64,000 bases of DNA from Dactylorhiza incarnata (taxonomy: Eukaryota; Streptophyta; Magnoliopsida; Asparagales; Orchidaceae): positions 2,232,001-2,296,000 of the forward strand of contig JAWHQI010000329.1 of NCBI GenBank assembly GCA_033032865.1, read 5' to 3'. Below the pieces are notes generated by a model that saw nothing but the letters and a program-made list of their open reading frames with translations, was not told where the DNA came from and did not search any database. This document shows positions 1 to 10,323 of this stretch, in pieces (the first letter of the stretch is position 1; every line of letters starts with the position of its first letter). The position numbers were made by a program, and so were the translations under genes.

Positions 1-105
1 TCCGTTTCCAGCATCCACCGTCAAGAGAGTCTAGTGAAAGAGAAATAAGCATCGGCTACACCCCCAGTGGGTCCGAACTCAAGAGACCAGTTGCTGGTTT
101 CAACA
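1..105 (+). repeat. 3' end of the 5' LTR of Tat element 1
   Basis: These 105 bases match 12425-12529 with one substitution and end in GGTTTCAACA, the terminal sequence shared with the other Tat LTRs ending at 12529, 61562 and (reverse strand) 21308. Confidence 0.95.
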
Positions 106-109
106 TTTA

Positions 110-126
110 TGGTGCGGTGAGCGTGG
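110..126 (+). other. Primer-binding site of Tat element 1
   Basis: Four bases after the LTR end the sequence reads TGGTGCGGTGAGCGTGG. The same 17 bases occur at the equivalent place behind the reverse-strand Tat LTR near 21290-21304, so the site is conserved between elements. TGG is the expected complement of a tRNA CCA end. The rest is not the initiator-Met type, and I could not assign the tRNA from memory. Confidence 0.75.
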
Positions 127-163
127 ACCGTAGCCGGTGAAAGAAAATCCCAAGCTGGTTTCG

Positions 164-3100
164 ATGACAGGAGATGGAGGAAATGGTTCTGACTCAGGTC
201 ACTCGCAGCCACCAGCGGCAGGCGAGTGGCTGGAGATGTTTGAGAAGTTCAAGCGAGAGGTCCTGCAGACGGTTCTCGCAGCAAGGACCGAGTGCGAGAC
301 CCCGGTGGTCCCAGTGGTCCCGCCTTTGCAGATTGGCGAGAACGCACCGGGGCAGCGGCCGGGGAAGGAGGTGCCAGCAGAAGGAAGTGCGCGAGACCTC
401 CCCGGACGGCAGCTGTTCAGCAGTCCGGCGAGTGCTGAGGTGTGTGAGTTGGTCCCGCGCGAGAGGACCACTCGCCGAGCAGGGGAAGGGAGCCCCTTTT
501 GCGAGATGATCCTCTCGGCCCCAGTGCCAGAAGGGTTTCGTGGGCCGGAGATGTCCTACTACACCGGCAAGGAGGATCCAGTTGTGCACCTGCAGTGGTT
601 CGAGGACATGACATCAATCCTTCCCATGTCGGATTCCTTCCAATGCCGACTCTTCGCGACCACCCTGAAGGAAAAAGCAAGGGACTGGTTCCACCAACTT
701 CCCACAGGTTCCATCTATGCGTTCGATGATCTGCGCCGAAGCTTCCGACTGCGTTTCTCGACGTCAAAGAAAAGGAAGAAGGATGCGGAGGCTCTCTTCA
801 AGATCAGGCAGAGGGAGGGGGAATCCCTGGCCAAGTACGTGGACAGGTTCCAGGAGGAGATACACCTAGTGCAGGAGGTGCCGGGATTTGCCCTCCAGAT
901 GGCATTCATCGTAGGGCTGCGAGAGGGGTTCTTCAAGATGGACCTTAAGAGAAGACCTCCTGTATCCTTCGAGGAGTTGATGGAGAGAGCCGCGGAGGAG
1001 ATTGAAGGGGAGGCAGCCAACCCCGAATTCTATAAAAGGTTGGCAAAGATGAGCGAGCCCGAGGCGAGGCAGCCAGAAGGAAGAAGGCGAGAGGAGCCCA
1101 GGGGCCAGGGGTTCGAAAGACCACCTCGGGTTTGGAGGAACCAAGAACCCAACAACAGGTTGGGCTGGAGGAACCAGGAAGGACCAGCGCGAGGTCAGGA
1201 TGAAAGGTACCAAGGAAGGGAGGCAGGAGGAGTGAATCAGGGGTGGAGGCAGGGTCCCAGACCCCCTAACCCCCCGAGGGAGCAAGCCATGGCGGTAGGC
1301 CGAGGGAGAAGAGGTAGAGGAGCAAGAGGAGGAAGAGGAAGAGCTGGAAGAGAGGACAGGGTGGCGTTGCCTTACTGTGATTTTCATCAGGAAGAAGGTC
1401 ACGCGATCGCCACCTGCCCAGAGTTCTTGGAAATAAGGGAAAGAGGACAGCCGCAGCGGCCGCATGCCAGAATTGAGGAAGTGCTTCCAGAGGCAGAAGA
1501 GGACCGGTGTGAGGATAGGGCAGATACAGGAACCAGGGGGGGAATCGGGGTGATTCACGGTGGGGTTGGGATAGAGGCCTCTCGCAAGAGAAGCTTCCAG
1601 GCCATGTTCCGAAGGGACGTCGCGTCGACCTCCCAGACCCCACCCCCCTCCGAGAAGCTCACCTTCTCCTCAGAAGATATGCCAGACTACGAAGACCCAT
1701 TCTGCGACGCCCTGGTAATCCAGACGGCGATAGAAAACTTCACGGTCTCTCGGATCCTGGTGGACAACGGGAGCTCGGTGAATGTGATCTTCAAAAAAGC
1801 TTTCGACGCGATGGAGGTAGAGAAGAAGAGAGTGCAGGCCTCCGACGGACCACTGTTTGGTTTCTCAGGAGAGAGGAAGGAGGTCGAGGGAGGCGTAGGT
1901 CTCCAGGTGACGCTAGGAGGAGTCCCCAGGAACTGCCGGTTCGTCATCGTTGACGCTCCGAGCAGCTATAACACCATCTTCGGACGACCTCTCATCAGCG
2001 CCTTCCGGTGCGTGCCCTCATCGTACCATCAGTGCTTAAAGCTCCATAGTGGAGGAGTCCAGATCCGCGTCCGAGGAGATGCTAAGGTGGCGAGGCAGTG
2101 CTACGTGACTGCCGTCAACACCATTTCATGGATGGCGGATGCCGAAAAGATGGATGAAGAGCTGGTGAGGCCGGAGGGGCCAGGAGAGGAAGGGGAGAAG
2201 GGAGAAGAAGGGGGAGAGGGCGATGCCCGAGAGGAGTTGTTGGAGGTTGCTCGTAAGGAGCAGGAGGTCGAGGTGTTGGAGGTTGCTCGTGAGGAGCAGG
2301 AGGTCGAGGTGTTGGAGGTTGCTCGTGAGGAGCAGGAGGTCGAGCCGATGGAGGCGGAAGGAGCTGCAGGGGAAAAGGCCCGGGAGGAGGGGCGAGAAGC
2401 AAAGGGCCGGTGGGAAGAGCCAGCCCGGCTCGAGCCGGCAGAAGAGGTAATAGAGATGGAGGTTACCACCCAGGCAGGAAGGGTGGAGAAGGTGCGGATC
2501 AGCGGGGGCCTCGGCCCGGAGGACCAGAGAAGGATGCTGGAGTGCATCCAGAAGAACATGGACATCTTCGCGTGGAGCACAGCGGACATGCCAGGCATCG
2601 AGGCGGACGTGGCTTGCCATCGTCTCAACATCGATCCAGAAGCCCGCCCCATCCGGCAGAAGAGAAGGGCTATGACTGACAAGCTCGAAGGACCGATCCG
2701 CGAGGAGGTGGCGAAACTCCTCGAGGCAGGTTTTGTAACGGAGATCCAGTATCCAGGCTGGGTCTCCAATGTCGTGATGGTAAAAAAGGCCGATGGCCGC
2801 TGGCGTATGTGTGTGGACTTTTCATTGTTAAATAAGGCCTGTCCTAAGGATTGTTATCCCTTGCCTCGGATCGACGCGCTGGTTGACTCAGCCGTCGGTT
2901 TTTCTGTGATGAGTTTTTTGGATGCTTTTTCAGGTTATCACCAAATAAGAATGCACCCACCGGACGTCAAAGATGTCTCGTTCATCACCAGGGAGGGATG
3001 CTACTGCTATAAGATGATGCCCTTCGGGCTGAAAAATGCAGGAGCAACCTACCAGAAGATGATGGATCGGGTATTTAAGAAGCAAAGGGGAAGGAACCTG

Positions 3101-5650
3101 GAGGTCTACGTGGATGACCTCATGATAAAGAGCAAGTGTGTGAGCTCTCACATCCAGGACCTCGAGGAGACCTTCGCCACCCTACGCAAGTACCAGATGC
3201 GCCTGAACCCCCTGAAGTGTGTGTTCGGGGCCAGCAAAGGGAAGTTCCTCGGGCACCTTCTCACCCCCTGGGGGGTAGAACCTAACCCGGACAAGGTTAG
3301 GGCTATAATGGAGCTGGGGACGCCACGAAACGCCAAGGAAGTTCAGCGCTTGACCGGAAGACTCGCCGGGCTGAACAGGTTTCTATCCCGGGCAGGGGAA
3401 AAATGCTCCCCCTTCTTCAAAGCGCTACGAGGCAATCAGAAGTTTGAGTGGACGAGAGAATGTGAGGAGGCCTTTCAGGCCTTGAAGAGCCAACTCACCA
3501 AGGCTCCGCTACTGCAAAGTCCCAAAGAGGGGGAGGATCTACATTTATATCTCGGGGTCGGGGCGGAGGCCGTAAGCTCCGTCCTGGTTCGAGAGGAAGG
3601 AAAGAAGCAGCTGCCAGTCTACTACGTAAGCAGGGTCCTGAGGGAAGCGGAGCTCAGGTATCCAATTTTAGAGAAGTTGGCCTTTGCCCTGGTCATCGCA
3701 GCAAGGAAGCTCAGGCCATACTTCCAGGCTCATTCGATCCAAGTAGTGACGGACCATCCACTCCGCCAGATCTTCGAAGGAGTGGAGCACTCGGGAAGAC
3801 TCGCAAAATGGTCGATCGAGCTAAGTGAATTCAACATTACCTTTGTCCCTCGATTATCTATGAAGGCGCAGGTGGTGGCTGATTTCATGACAGACTTCGT
3901 GGCCGAGTTGAGAGAAGACGGAGCCCCTCGTCACGTTCCATGGAAGCTGCTGGTGGACGGGGCTTCGGGCAAGAACTCTCTCGGAGGAGGGGTGGTGCTG
4001 GAGAGTCCCCACGGAGTGAAGATAGAACAGACGCTAGTGATACACTTCCCAATCACCAACAACCAGACGGAGTATGAGGCTGTGATCGCCGGCCTGCGGT
4101 TGGCCCGGGAGCTCGGGGTCCATGACGTGGAGGTACTCACGGATTCCATGATAATAGCTTCTCAGATAAGGGGAGAGTTCGAAACAAGGGAACCTGTGCT
4201 CATGAAGTATTTAGCAAAAGTCAAAGGTCTCGTGGGGACGTTCAAAACTTTCTCCATCCGGCATGTCCCTCGAGAGGAGAGCACCCCGGCAGATCGGTTG
4301 GCAAAATCTGGTCCTCGAGCCGGAGGGACCCTGACGGACCTATTCCGTCCTTCGATTGAAGAGGGAGAACTCATGGAAGTAGAACAGCGGCCCTCCTGGA
4401 AGGATCCCTTCGTCACCTTCCTTGCAACGGGAAAATTTCCGGAGGAAGTTCCGGACCAGAGGCGCTTCCGGTATAAGTCTGCCTACTACGTGCTCCATGA
4501 GGGTGACTTGTACCGGAAGACCCTCTCAGGCCTCCTGGCCCGATGCATCTCGGAGGAAGAGGTCCCAAGGATCTTGGAAGAAGTCCACTCCGGCGAGTGC
4601 GGCAGCCACTCGGGGAGCAGGATGTTGGAGGCAAGAATAGTGAGGCAGGGGTACTTCTGGCCAACCCTAAGCAAAGACGCGGCAGCCTTCGCCAAGAGAT
4701 GCCAGAAGTGCCAAATGTTCGCCCCGCTTCAGCTCATGCCGGCTCAGAGGCTGAAGAGTATCATGACGCCCTGGCCATTCGCCATATGGGGAATGGATCT
4801 GGTAGGACCCTTCCCCCAGGCTAGCGGGCAGAGGAGATTTCTCCTAGTCATGATTGACTACTTCACAAAGTGGCTGGAGGTTAAGGCGTTGGCTAAGGTC
4901 ACCTCCCAGGTAATCCGCAACTTCGTATGGGGGGAGATCATTTGTCGACATGGGCTTCCGCAGGCCATAGTCACGGATAATGGACCGCAGTTCGCAAACG
5001 AGGAATTCATCAGCTTCTGTGGCCAGCTGGGGATAGACCTTAGGTTTGCGTCCGTCCACCATCCCAGGAGCAACGGGCAGGTAGAGGCAGCGAACAAAGT
5101 CATCGTGAACTTGCTCAAGAAAAAGGTGGAAAATCTCAAAGGCAATTGGGTGGAACAGCTCCCCTCGGTTCTATGGGCTTTAAGAACCACCCCCAACACC
5201 GCCACGGGAGAGACCCCTTTCAGGCTCTCTCACGGCTGCGAGGCGGTCATCCCCATAGAGTTCGAAATTACAACACCACGGGTCACGGTCGCCACAAATG
5301 GAGAGGAAGATTGGAGAGCCGAGAACGAGGAGGAGTTGCGGCTCTCCCTCGACCTCATCGAAGAAGCTCGGGATCGAGCAGCCATCCATCAAGAAGAGGT
5401 CAAGCGGCGGATGGCCAAGTATTTTGACAGGCACGTCAGGATCAAGCAGTTCGAGAAGGGAGATCTGGTACTCAAGAAGGTCGACGCGGCTGGGAGATCC
5501 GCCGCGGTGGGAAAGCTTAACCCCAACTGGGAAGGCCCCTATGTCGTGGAAGAAGCACTAAAGTCTGGGGGGTATCGCCTTCAGAATGTGGAGGGCCAGC
5601 TCCTTAGCCACACATGGAGTGGCGACGACCTTAAACGCTTTTATCCTTAG
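164..5650 (+). CDS. gag-pol: Tat gag-pol polyprotein (gag, protease, RT, two RNase H, integrase)
   Basis: A single open frame of 1828 codons from the first ATG at 164. Order: Retrotrans_gag-like domain (about residues 130-270); an Arg/Gly-rich stretch and the Cys-His knuckle YCDFHQEEGHAIATC (about 405); aspartic protease with VDNGSS (catalytic Asp about 534); an acidic linker with a 36-bp tandem repeat (about 2230-2345); reverse transcriptase with YVDD at 3107-3118; a classical Gypsy RNase H containing VTDHPL; a second, archaeal-type RNase H beginning LLVDGASG (about 3950), with NQTEYEA and LTDSM; integrase with HSGECGSHSG and CQKC zinc-binding residues and the D,D,E motifs GMDLVG, TDNGPQF and NGQVEAAN; and a GPY/F-like end. 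Dual RNase H marks the Tat lineage. No stop or frameshift separates gag from pol, so the frame looks competent. The frame also runs open upstream of 164 but without an ATG. Confidence 0.95.
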   Translation: MTGDGGNGSDSGHSQPPAAGEWLEMFEKFKREVLQTVLAARTECETPVVPVVPPLQIGENAPGQRPGKEVPAEGSARDLPGRQLFSSPASAEVCELVPRERTTRRAGEGSPFCEMILSAPVPEGFRGPEMSYYTGKEDPVVHLQWFEDMTSILPMSDSFQCRLFATTLKEKARDWFHQLPTGSIYAFDDLRRSFRLRFSTSKKRKKDAEALFKIRQREGESLAKYVDRFQEEIHLVQEVPGFALQMAFIVGLREGFFKMDLKRRPPVSFEELMERAAEEIEGEAANPEFYKRLAKMSEPEARQPEGRRREEPRGQGFERPPRVWRNQEPNNRLGWRNQEGPARGQDERYQGREAGGVNQGWRQGPRPPNPPREQAMAVGRGRRGRGARGGRGRAGREDRVALPYCDFHQEEGHAIATCPEFLEIRERGQPQRPHARIEEVLPEAEEDRCEDRADTGTRGGIGVIHGGVGIEASRKRSFQAMFRRDVASTSQTPPPSEKLTFSSEDMPDYEDPFCDALVIQTAIENFTVSRILVDNGSSVNVIFKKAFDAMEVEKKRVQASDGPLFGFSGERKEVEGGVGLQVTLGGVPRNCRFVIVDAPSSYNTIFGRPLISAFRCVPSSYHQCLKLHSGGVQIRVRGDAKVARQCYVTAVNTISWMADAEKMDEELVRPEGPGEEGEKGEEGGEGDAREELLEVARKEQEVEVLEVAREEQEVEVLEVAREEQEVEPMEAEGAAGEKAREEGREAKGRWEEPARLEPAEEVIEMEVTTQAGRVEKVRISGGLGPEDQRRMLECIQKNMDIFAWSTADMPGIEADVACHRLNIDPEARPIRQKRRAMTDKLEGPIREEVAKLLEAGFVTEIQYPGWVSNVVMVKKADGRWRMCVDFSLLNKACPKDCYPLPRIDALVDSAVGFSVMSFLDAFSGYHQIRMHPPDVKDVSFITREGCYCYKMMPFGLKNAGATYQKMMDRVFKKQRGRNLEVYVDDLMIKSKCVSSHIQDLEETFATLRKYQMRLNPLKCVFGASKGKFLGHLLTPWGVEPNPDKVRAIMELGTPRNAKEVQRLTGRLAGLNRFLSRAGEKCSPFFKALRGNQKFEWTRECEEAFQALKSQLTKAPLLQSPKEGEDLHLYLGVGAEAVSSVLVREEGKKQLPVYYVSRVLREAELRYPILEKLAFALVIAARKLRPYFQAHSIQVVTDHPLRQIFEGVEHSGRLAKWSIELSEFNITFVPRLSMKAQVVADFMTDFVAELREDGAPRHVPWKLLVDGASGKNSLGGGVVLESPHGVKIEQTLVIHFPITNNQTEYEAVIAGLRLARELGVHDVEVLTDSMIIASQIRGEFETREPVLMKYLAKVKGLVGTFKTFSIRHVPREESTPADRLAKSGPRAGGTLTDLFRPSIEEGELMEVEQRPSWKDPFVTFLATGKFPEEVPDQRRFRYKSAYYVLHEGDLYRKTLSGLLARCISEEEVPRILEEVHSGECGSHSGSRMLEARIVRQGYFWPTLSKDAAAFAKRCQKCQMFAPLQLMPAQRLKSIMTPWPFAIWGMDLVGPFPQASGQRRFLLVMIDYFTKWLEVKALAKVTSQVIRNFVWGEIICRHGLPQAIVTDNGPQFANEEFISFCGQLGIDLRFASVHHPRSNGQVEAANKVIVNLLKKKVENLKGNWVEQLPSVLWALRTTPNTATGETPFRLSHGCEAVIPIEFEITTPRVTVATNGEEDWRAENEEELRLSLDLIEEARDRAAIHQEEVKRRMAKYFDRHVRIKQFEKGDLVLKKVDAAGRSAAVGKLNPNWEGPYVVEEALKSGGYRLQNVEGQLLSHTWSGDDLKRFYP

Positions 5651-5743
5651 TACCATGTAATAATGACGTTTTTTGAATAAAAGCATTTAGTTTGAACTAT
5701 GTGAATGAAAATGATGCTGCAGCTCGCAGGAGAGACCTTGGAT

Positions 5744-7483
5744 GTTCAAGAGGTTGGCCCCGAGCAGACCCGCTGTCCAGGCTTTCATCTAGCTGGCAGG
5801 TCCGAAGGCTCACTCGGTGGCAGGTTCTATGTTCCAGAGGTTGGCCCCGAGCAGACCCGCTGTCCAGGCTTTCATCTAGCTGGCAGGTCCGAAGGCTCAC
5901 TCGGTGGCAGGTTCAATGTTCCAGAGGTTGGCCCCGAGCAGACCCGCTGTCCAGGCTTTCATCTAGCTGGCAGGTCCGAAGGCTCACTCGGTGGCAGGTT
6001 CTATGTTCCAGAGGTTGGCCCCGAGCAGACCCGCTGTCCAGGCTTTCATCTAGCTGGCAGGTCCGAAGGCTCACTCGGTGGCAGGTTCTATGTTCCAGAG
6101 GTTGGCCCCGAGCAGACCCGCTGTCCAGGCTTTCATCTAGCTGGCAGGTCCGAAGGCTCACTCGGTGGCCGGTTCTATGTTCAAGAGGTTGGCCCCGAGC
6201 AGACCCACTGTCCAGGCTCTCATCTAGCTGGCAGGTCCGAAGGCTCACTCGGTGGCAGGTTCTATGTTCCAGAGGTTGGCCCCGAGCAGACCCGCTGTCC
6301 AGGCTTTCATCTAGCTGGCAGGTCCGAAGGCTCACTCGGTGGCAGGTTCTATGTTCCAGAGGTTGGTCCCGAGCAGACCCGCTGTCCAGGCTTTCATCTA
6401 GCTGGCAGGTCCGAAGGCTCACTCAGTGGCCGGTTCTATGTTCAAGAGGTTGGCCCCGAGCAGACCCGCTGTCCAGGCTTTCATCTAGCTGGCAGGTCCG
6501 AAGGCTCACTCGGTGGCAGGTTCTATGTTCCAGAGGTTGGCCCCGAGCAGACCCGCTGTCCAGGCTTTCATCTAGCTGGCAGGTCCGAAGGCTCACTCGG
6601 TGGCCGGTTCTATGTTCAAGAGGTTGGCCCCGAGCAGACCCGCTGTCCAGGCTCTCATCTAGCTGGCAGGTCCGAAGGCTCACTCGGTGGCAGGTTCTAT
6701 GTTCCAGAGGTTGGCCCCGAGCAGACCCGCTGTCCAGGCTTTCATCTAGCTGGCAGGTCGGAAGGCTCACTCGGTGGCAGGTTCTATGTTCCAGAGGTTG
6801 GCCCCGAGCAGACCCGCTGTCCAGGCTTTCATCTAGCTGGCAGGTCCGAAGGCTCACTCGGTGGCAGGTTCTATGTTCCAGAGGTTGGCCCCGAGCAGAC
6901 CCGCTGTCCAGGCTTTCATCTAGCTGGCAGGTCCGAAGGCTCACTCGGTGGCAGGTTCTATGTTCCAGAGGTTGGCCCCGAGCAGACCCGCTGTCCAGGC
7001 TTTCATCTAGCTGGCAGGTCCGAAGGCTCACTCGGTGGCAGGTTCTATGTTCCAGAGATTGGCCCCGAGCAGACCCGCTGTCCAGGCTTTCATCTAGCTG
7101 GCAGGTCCGAAGGCTCACTCGGTGGCAGGTTCTATGTTCCAGAGATTGGCCCCGAGCAGACCCGCTGTCCAGGCTCTCATCTAGCTGGCAGGTCCGAAGG
7201 CTCACTCGGTGGCAGGTTCTATGTTCCAGAGGTTGGCCCCGAGCAGACCCGCTGTCCAGGCTCTCATCTAGCTGGCAGGTCCGAAGGCTCACTCGGTGGC
7301 AGGTTCTATGTTCCAGAGGTTGGCCCCGAGCAGACCCGCTGTCCAGGCTCTCATCTAGCCGGCAGGTCCGAAGGCTCGCTCGGTGGCAGGCTCCATGTTC
7401 AAGAGGTTGGCCCCGAGCAGACCCGCTGTCCAGGCTCTCATCTAGCTGGCAGGTCCGAAGGCTCACTCGGTGGCTGTTTCTCA
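5744..7483 (+). repeat. 87-bp tandem array, 20 copies
   Basis: Twenty head-to-tail units of 87 bp follow pol directly. Each contains CCGAGCAGACCCGCTGTCC. Units differ by a few substitutions; one variant class reads CCGGTTC...TTCAAGAG, the major class CAGGTTC...TTCCAGAG. Because 87 is a multiple of three, several frames stay open over long distances (608 and 597 codons on plus, 347 on minus). I treat these as by-products, since the peptides are pure repeats and the array lies in the non-coding 3' half of the element. Confidence 0.95.
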
Positions 7484-7891
7484 GTTCTCAAGAGATGATC
7501 TCAAGAGCATTCGCATAGGACCACGCGCCGGAGAGAGGATCACACCCCACTCTCTTAACTACTTAAGCGAAACCCCATGATACGCGAATGATAAGGTCCA
7601 CTGGGAAGCGAGAAGTCGAAGAGGGGCAACACACCTAAGTCATCTCCGAACACTCGCTGGGTAGCCGGGACGGTTACTCTACGACCTAACGTCCTGGTAA
7701 GCTTCGCGAGATGTTGCAGCGAATGATAATAAAGTTTGAGATAGCATAAAAACTGAGATTACGCAGAAATTGAGATAGCACAAAAATTGTAATCCATAGA
7801 TATATCTTTCAGGGGCATTCGCCCAATTCGTGGTTACACCAGAAAAAGAAAAGGTAAATACAACAAAAAGAGGAAAGTACAGAGGGCCCCC
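7484..7891. other. Non-coding spacer between the 87-bp array and antisense gene B
   Basis: About 400 bases with no gene. It contains copies of the word GCATTCGC that recurs throughout the 3' half of this element. It would hold the 3' UTR of antisense gene B. Confidence 0.6.
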
Positions 7892-9805
7892 TCAAGGGTC
7901 ACCAGACTCCTCCGAAGAACCTTCGCTCTCATCCTGGGCGGGGGCATCTTCTCGCGGCGCGACGCTGTCGTCCTCCGGGAAAGGGATCGGAATGTAAAGC
8001 TCCGGAACTACTTGGCGAGTGGTGAGGCATTCGGCCTCCGGCTTCAAATACCCAGCCCGCCGCAGCACCTGCAACGCGTGCTTGACGGCGCGTTGCGCAT
8101 TCTCCTGAAGCAGTTGCTCCAGCTCGTGATGGGGGTAAAAGTGCCCCCCATCACCCGGGGCGAGTGATGTCATCCCGGCTTCTCGCAGCAGCTGGGTCTC
8201 GGCTTTGGCGAGACGGACTTCCTCCTCGAGGTCGACCACCCGCGCTCGGAGCATCCCAGCACGTGTTGCATCCTGGAAAAATAAAGTGATCATGATGAGA
8301 GGAATATGGGACAGTCAGTAATAACCATTCGCAGGAGTAAAAGTAAATGTACCTCTACAACCGGGCGGTTGGCGAGAAGAGCTTCCGCGGTTTTTAGTCT
8401 TTTCCTGAGATCACTCGCCTCCTGGGAAAGAAGAGCCCTGGTCTCCTCGACCTTGGCCAGGTTCCGCGAGACCTCAAGGCTCCGGCGAGAAGACATATGC
8501 GAGAGCTCGAGAGCGCGCAGCATAGCCCGGGCGGCTTCGTGGGCGAGAACTTGAGTCTTCTCCAAATCGAAGAACTCGGCGTCCTCCCGGCCATAAAGGG
8601 CATACGCCAGGGCATAGGCCTCGCCGCTAGCAATGTTGGTCTCCACCCAAGATGGATGGAGAGTGGATAGCGAAACCCTGTTCGCGTTCCTGTCCCACTT
8701 CAGCAAAGGAGCCCCGGAAGGGTCCACATACCTCTCGCCGTTCGCGAAGTTGCGATGGTCCCGGGGCAACGGAGGCGGCGGCAGCGCCGATTTCTCCGGA
8801 GGAGCATTCGCACCAGGCGCGTCGGTCCCCAGGGTGGAGGGTGGAGCACTCGCCCCAGAGGATTCGCCCAGAACCCCCTTGCCCTTCGCCGCGGGTGGAC
8901 AGGGCGACTTCGAGGGAGGAGGGGAAGAAGCCTTCACCGACTTTCGCTTCCGGCTACTAGGCTTGGAAGAGGAAGGTTCCTCCCGGCAGGCGTCCGCGGC
9001 GGCTTGCGCGAGAGGTGGGCAAAATCCAGGAGGACGCGGCGGATGAACGGGAAGATTACGCACACCTGCATGATATTGCGAGTGGTTTAGGCGAATGGTG
9101 TAAGAATCACAACCAAGATGAATTCGAAAGTCTTGGAATCTTACCCTCGCCCTGTGGAATGAACGGGAGCGTGTCGACGTTCCGCCGGAGATAGACAAGG
9201 TCCATCCCGTACTGCAGAATGTATTGATGGAGTTTCGCCTCATGCCCCCCTAGGGTCGGGGGGCGGAAGGTTGACTCCTCCTCCTGCACCGGGGCGAGAA
9301 GGGTGTTACCTAGGCTCCCGCTGACGAAGATGAAGCGGCGAACCCATTCGGGGTTCTTGTTCGGGAGCCCGTAGTGTTTGAGAGGGCTTAGACCCGAGAA
9401 GAAGGAGATGCCGCCGGTGCAGCGGAATGTGTAGAGTTTGCGGAAGACGGGCAGCGAGAACTCGATCCCTTCTTCTCGCAAGTAGCTCGCGTACCCGACC
9501 AGCATGGCTATGAAGTTGGGGTTGAGCTGGGCGGGCACGACCCCGTAGTACCTGAAAGTCTGGCGCAACTCCGGCCAGATGGGGAGGCGAAAGCCCACCT
9601 CGAAGTGCTCTAGCGGGATCGCGAGAGCACAAGGCGAGATGGAGTTCAGGCGCTCTTCAGGCCTGGGCTTTCGCCCCTCGAACCCCCCAGGGACGTAGTC
9701 AGCAACTGCCGTCAAGTAGGCCTCTTCGGAGAGGTCGCAGGAATCAAATACATGATTGACGAATGCGCTGGCACACTTGCCCCTTCCTTCGGCATCGGCA
9801 CCCAT
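7892..9805 (-). CDS. Antisense gene B of Tat element 1: Transposase_28-like protein, three exons
   Basis: Minus-strand gene inside the retrotransposon. Proposed exons are 9145-9805, 8353-9065 and 7892-8272, with GT/AG ends (donors GAGG/GTAAGA and GAG/GTACAT; acceptors GCAG and CCAG). Together they give 1755 bases, exactly 585 codons including the stop, without internal stops. The ATG at 9805 is the first one downstream of a TATA box at 9919-9926. Exon 1 holds the conserved domain with NSISPCALAIPLEHFEVGFR and VPAQLNPN, which resembles the Pfam family Transposase_28 ('putative gypsy type transposon'). Exon 2 is Pro/Ser/Lys-rich and then helical; exon 3 is coiled-coil-like with an acidic C-terminus. 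Gene B of element 2 has the same domain order and intron phases. The function is unknown; despite the family name no transposase catalytic motif is visible. Confidence 0.85.
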
Positions 9806-9918
9806 CTCGCGAATGAGGGGAAAGAAAGGAGCAGCAAAGAAGGGAGAGGTGCGAATGCTAGAAGCAAGGAAAGAGAGGGAGCGAATGGTGATGTATTTAT
9901 TACGGTAGTTGAAGGGCC

Positions 9919-9926
9919 TATTTATA
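9919..9926 (-). promoter_or_regulatory. TATA box of antisense gene B (element 1)
   Basis: TATAAATA on the minus strand, about 115 bases upstream of the ATG at 9805, with no other ATG between the expected transcription start and 9805. Element 2 has TATAAATAG in the equivalent place (55741-55749). Confidence 0.65.
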
Positions 9927-9979
9927 GAGGCATTAAACGACGTTTGGGCTTTCGAGGCAATGGGGGGTGCGGATAGCAA

Positions 9980-10323
9980 TCTGCGGCAGCCCGGCGCCTC
10001 GAAACCCGGTCCAAATCTCTCTCGCCCATTAATGGCGAGTGACCTATAACTATTCGCTCAACGGCTTTGCGAAAAGGGTTAGGAAAGCATTCGCAAAGCA
10101 TGTCATTCGGTAATACCTAGGCAGGTTATGAAAGAAGCAAAAATGGTCAGGTAAGCATTCGCAAAACATATCATTCGGCGACAATCAGATAGGCTGAGGA
10201 AAGTAAATCGCGATAAGTAGAGCATTCTCAGAATCATAATATACAAAGTTATTACAGACAAATATTAATGTTCGACACTCGCGGCGAGGCGGGTAGGAAA
10301 AGAAAGAGATTATGGCATCTAGG
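9980..10323. other. Spacer between antisense genes A and B of element 1
   Basis: No open frame or RNA gene seen. It is dense in GCATTCGC and GCGAATG-like words and would include the promoter-upstream region of gene B and the 3' UTR of gene A. Confidence 0.5.

Noticed and set aside
137..163. Upstream extension of gag-pol starting at 137
   Set aside because: That start codon is GTG; the first ATG in frame is at 164, which fits a plant gene.
5744..7483. CRISPR-like repeat array
   Set aside because: Units are contiguous 87-bp tandem repeats without unique spacers, in a eukaryotic retrotransposon.
5692..7518. Long open frames (608 and 597 codons on plus, 347 on minus) across the 87-bp array
   Set aside because: They are pure repeat translations open in several frames because the unit is a multiple of three; no domain and no sensible start context.
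9107..9979. Longer start of antisense gene B at 9979
   Set aside because: It lies upstream of the TATA box at 9919-9926; the first ATG of the expected transcript is at 9805.
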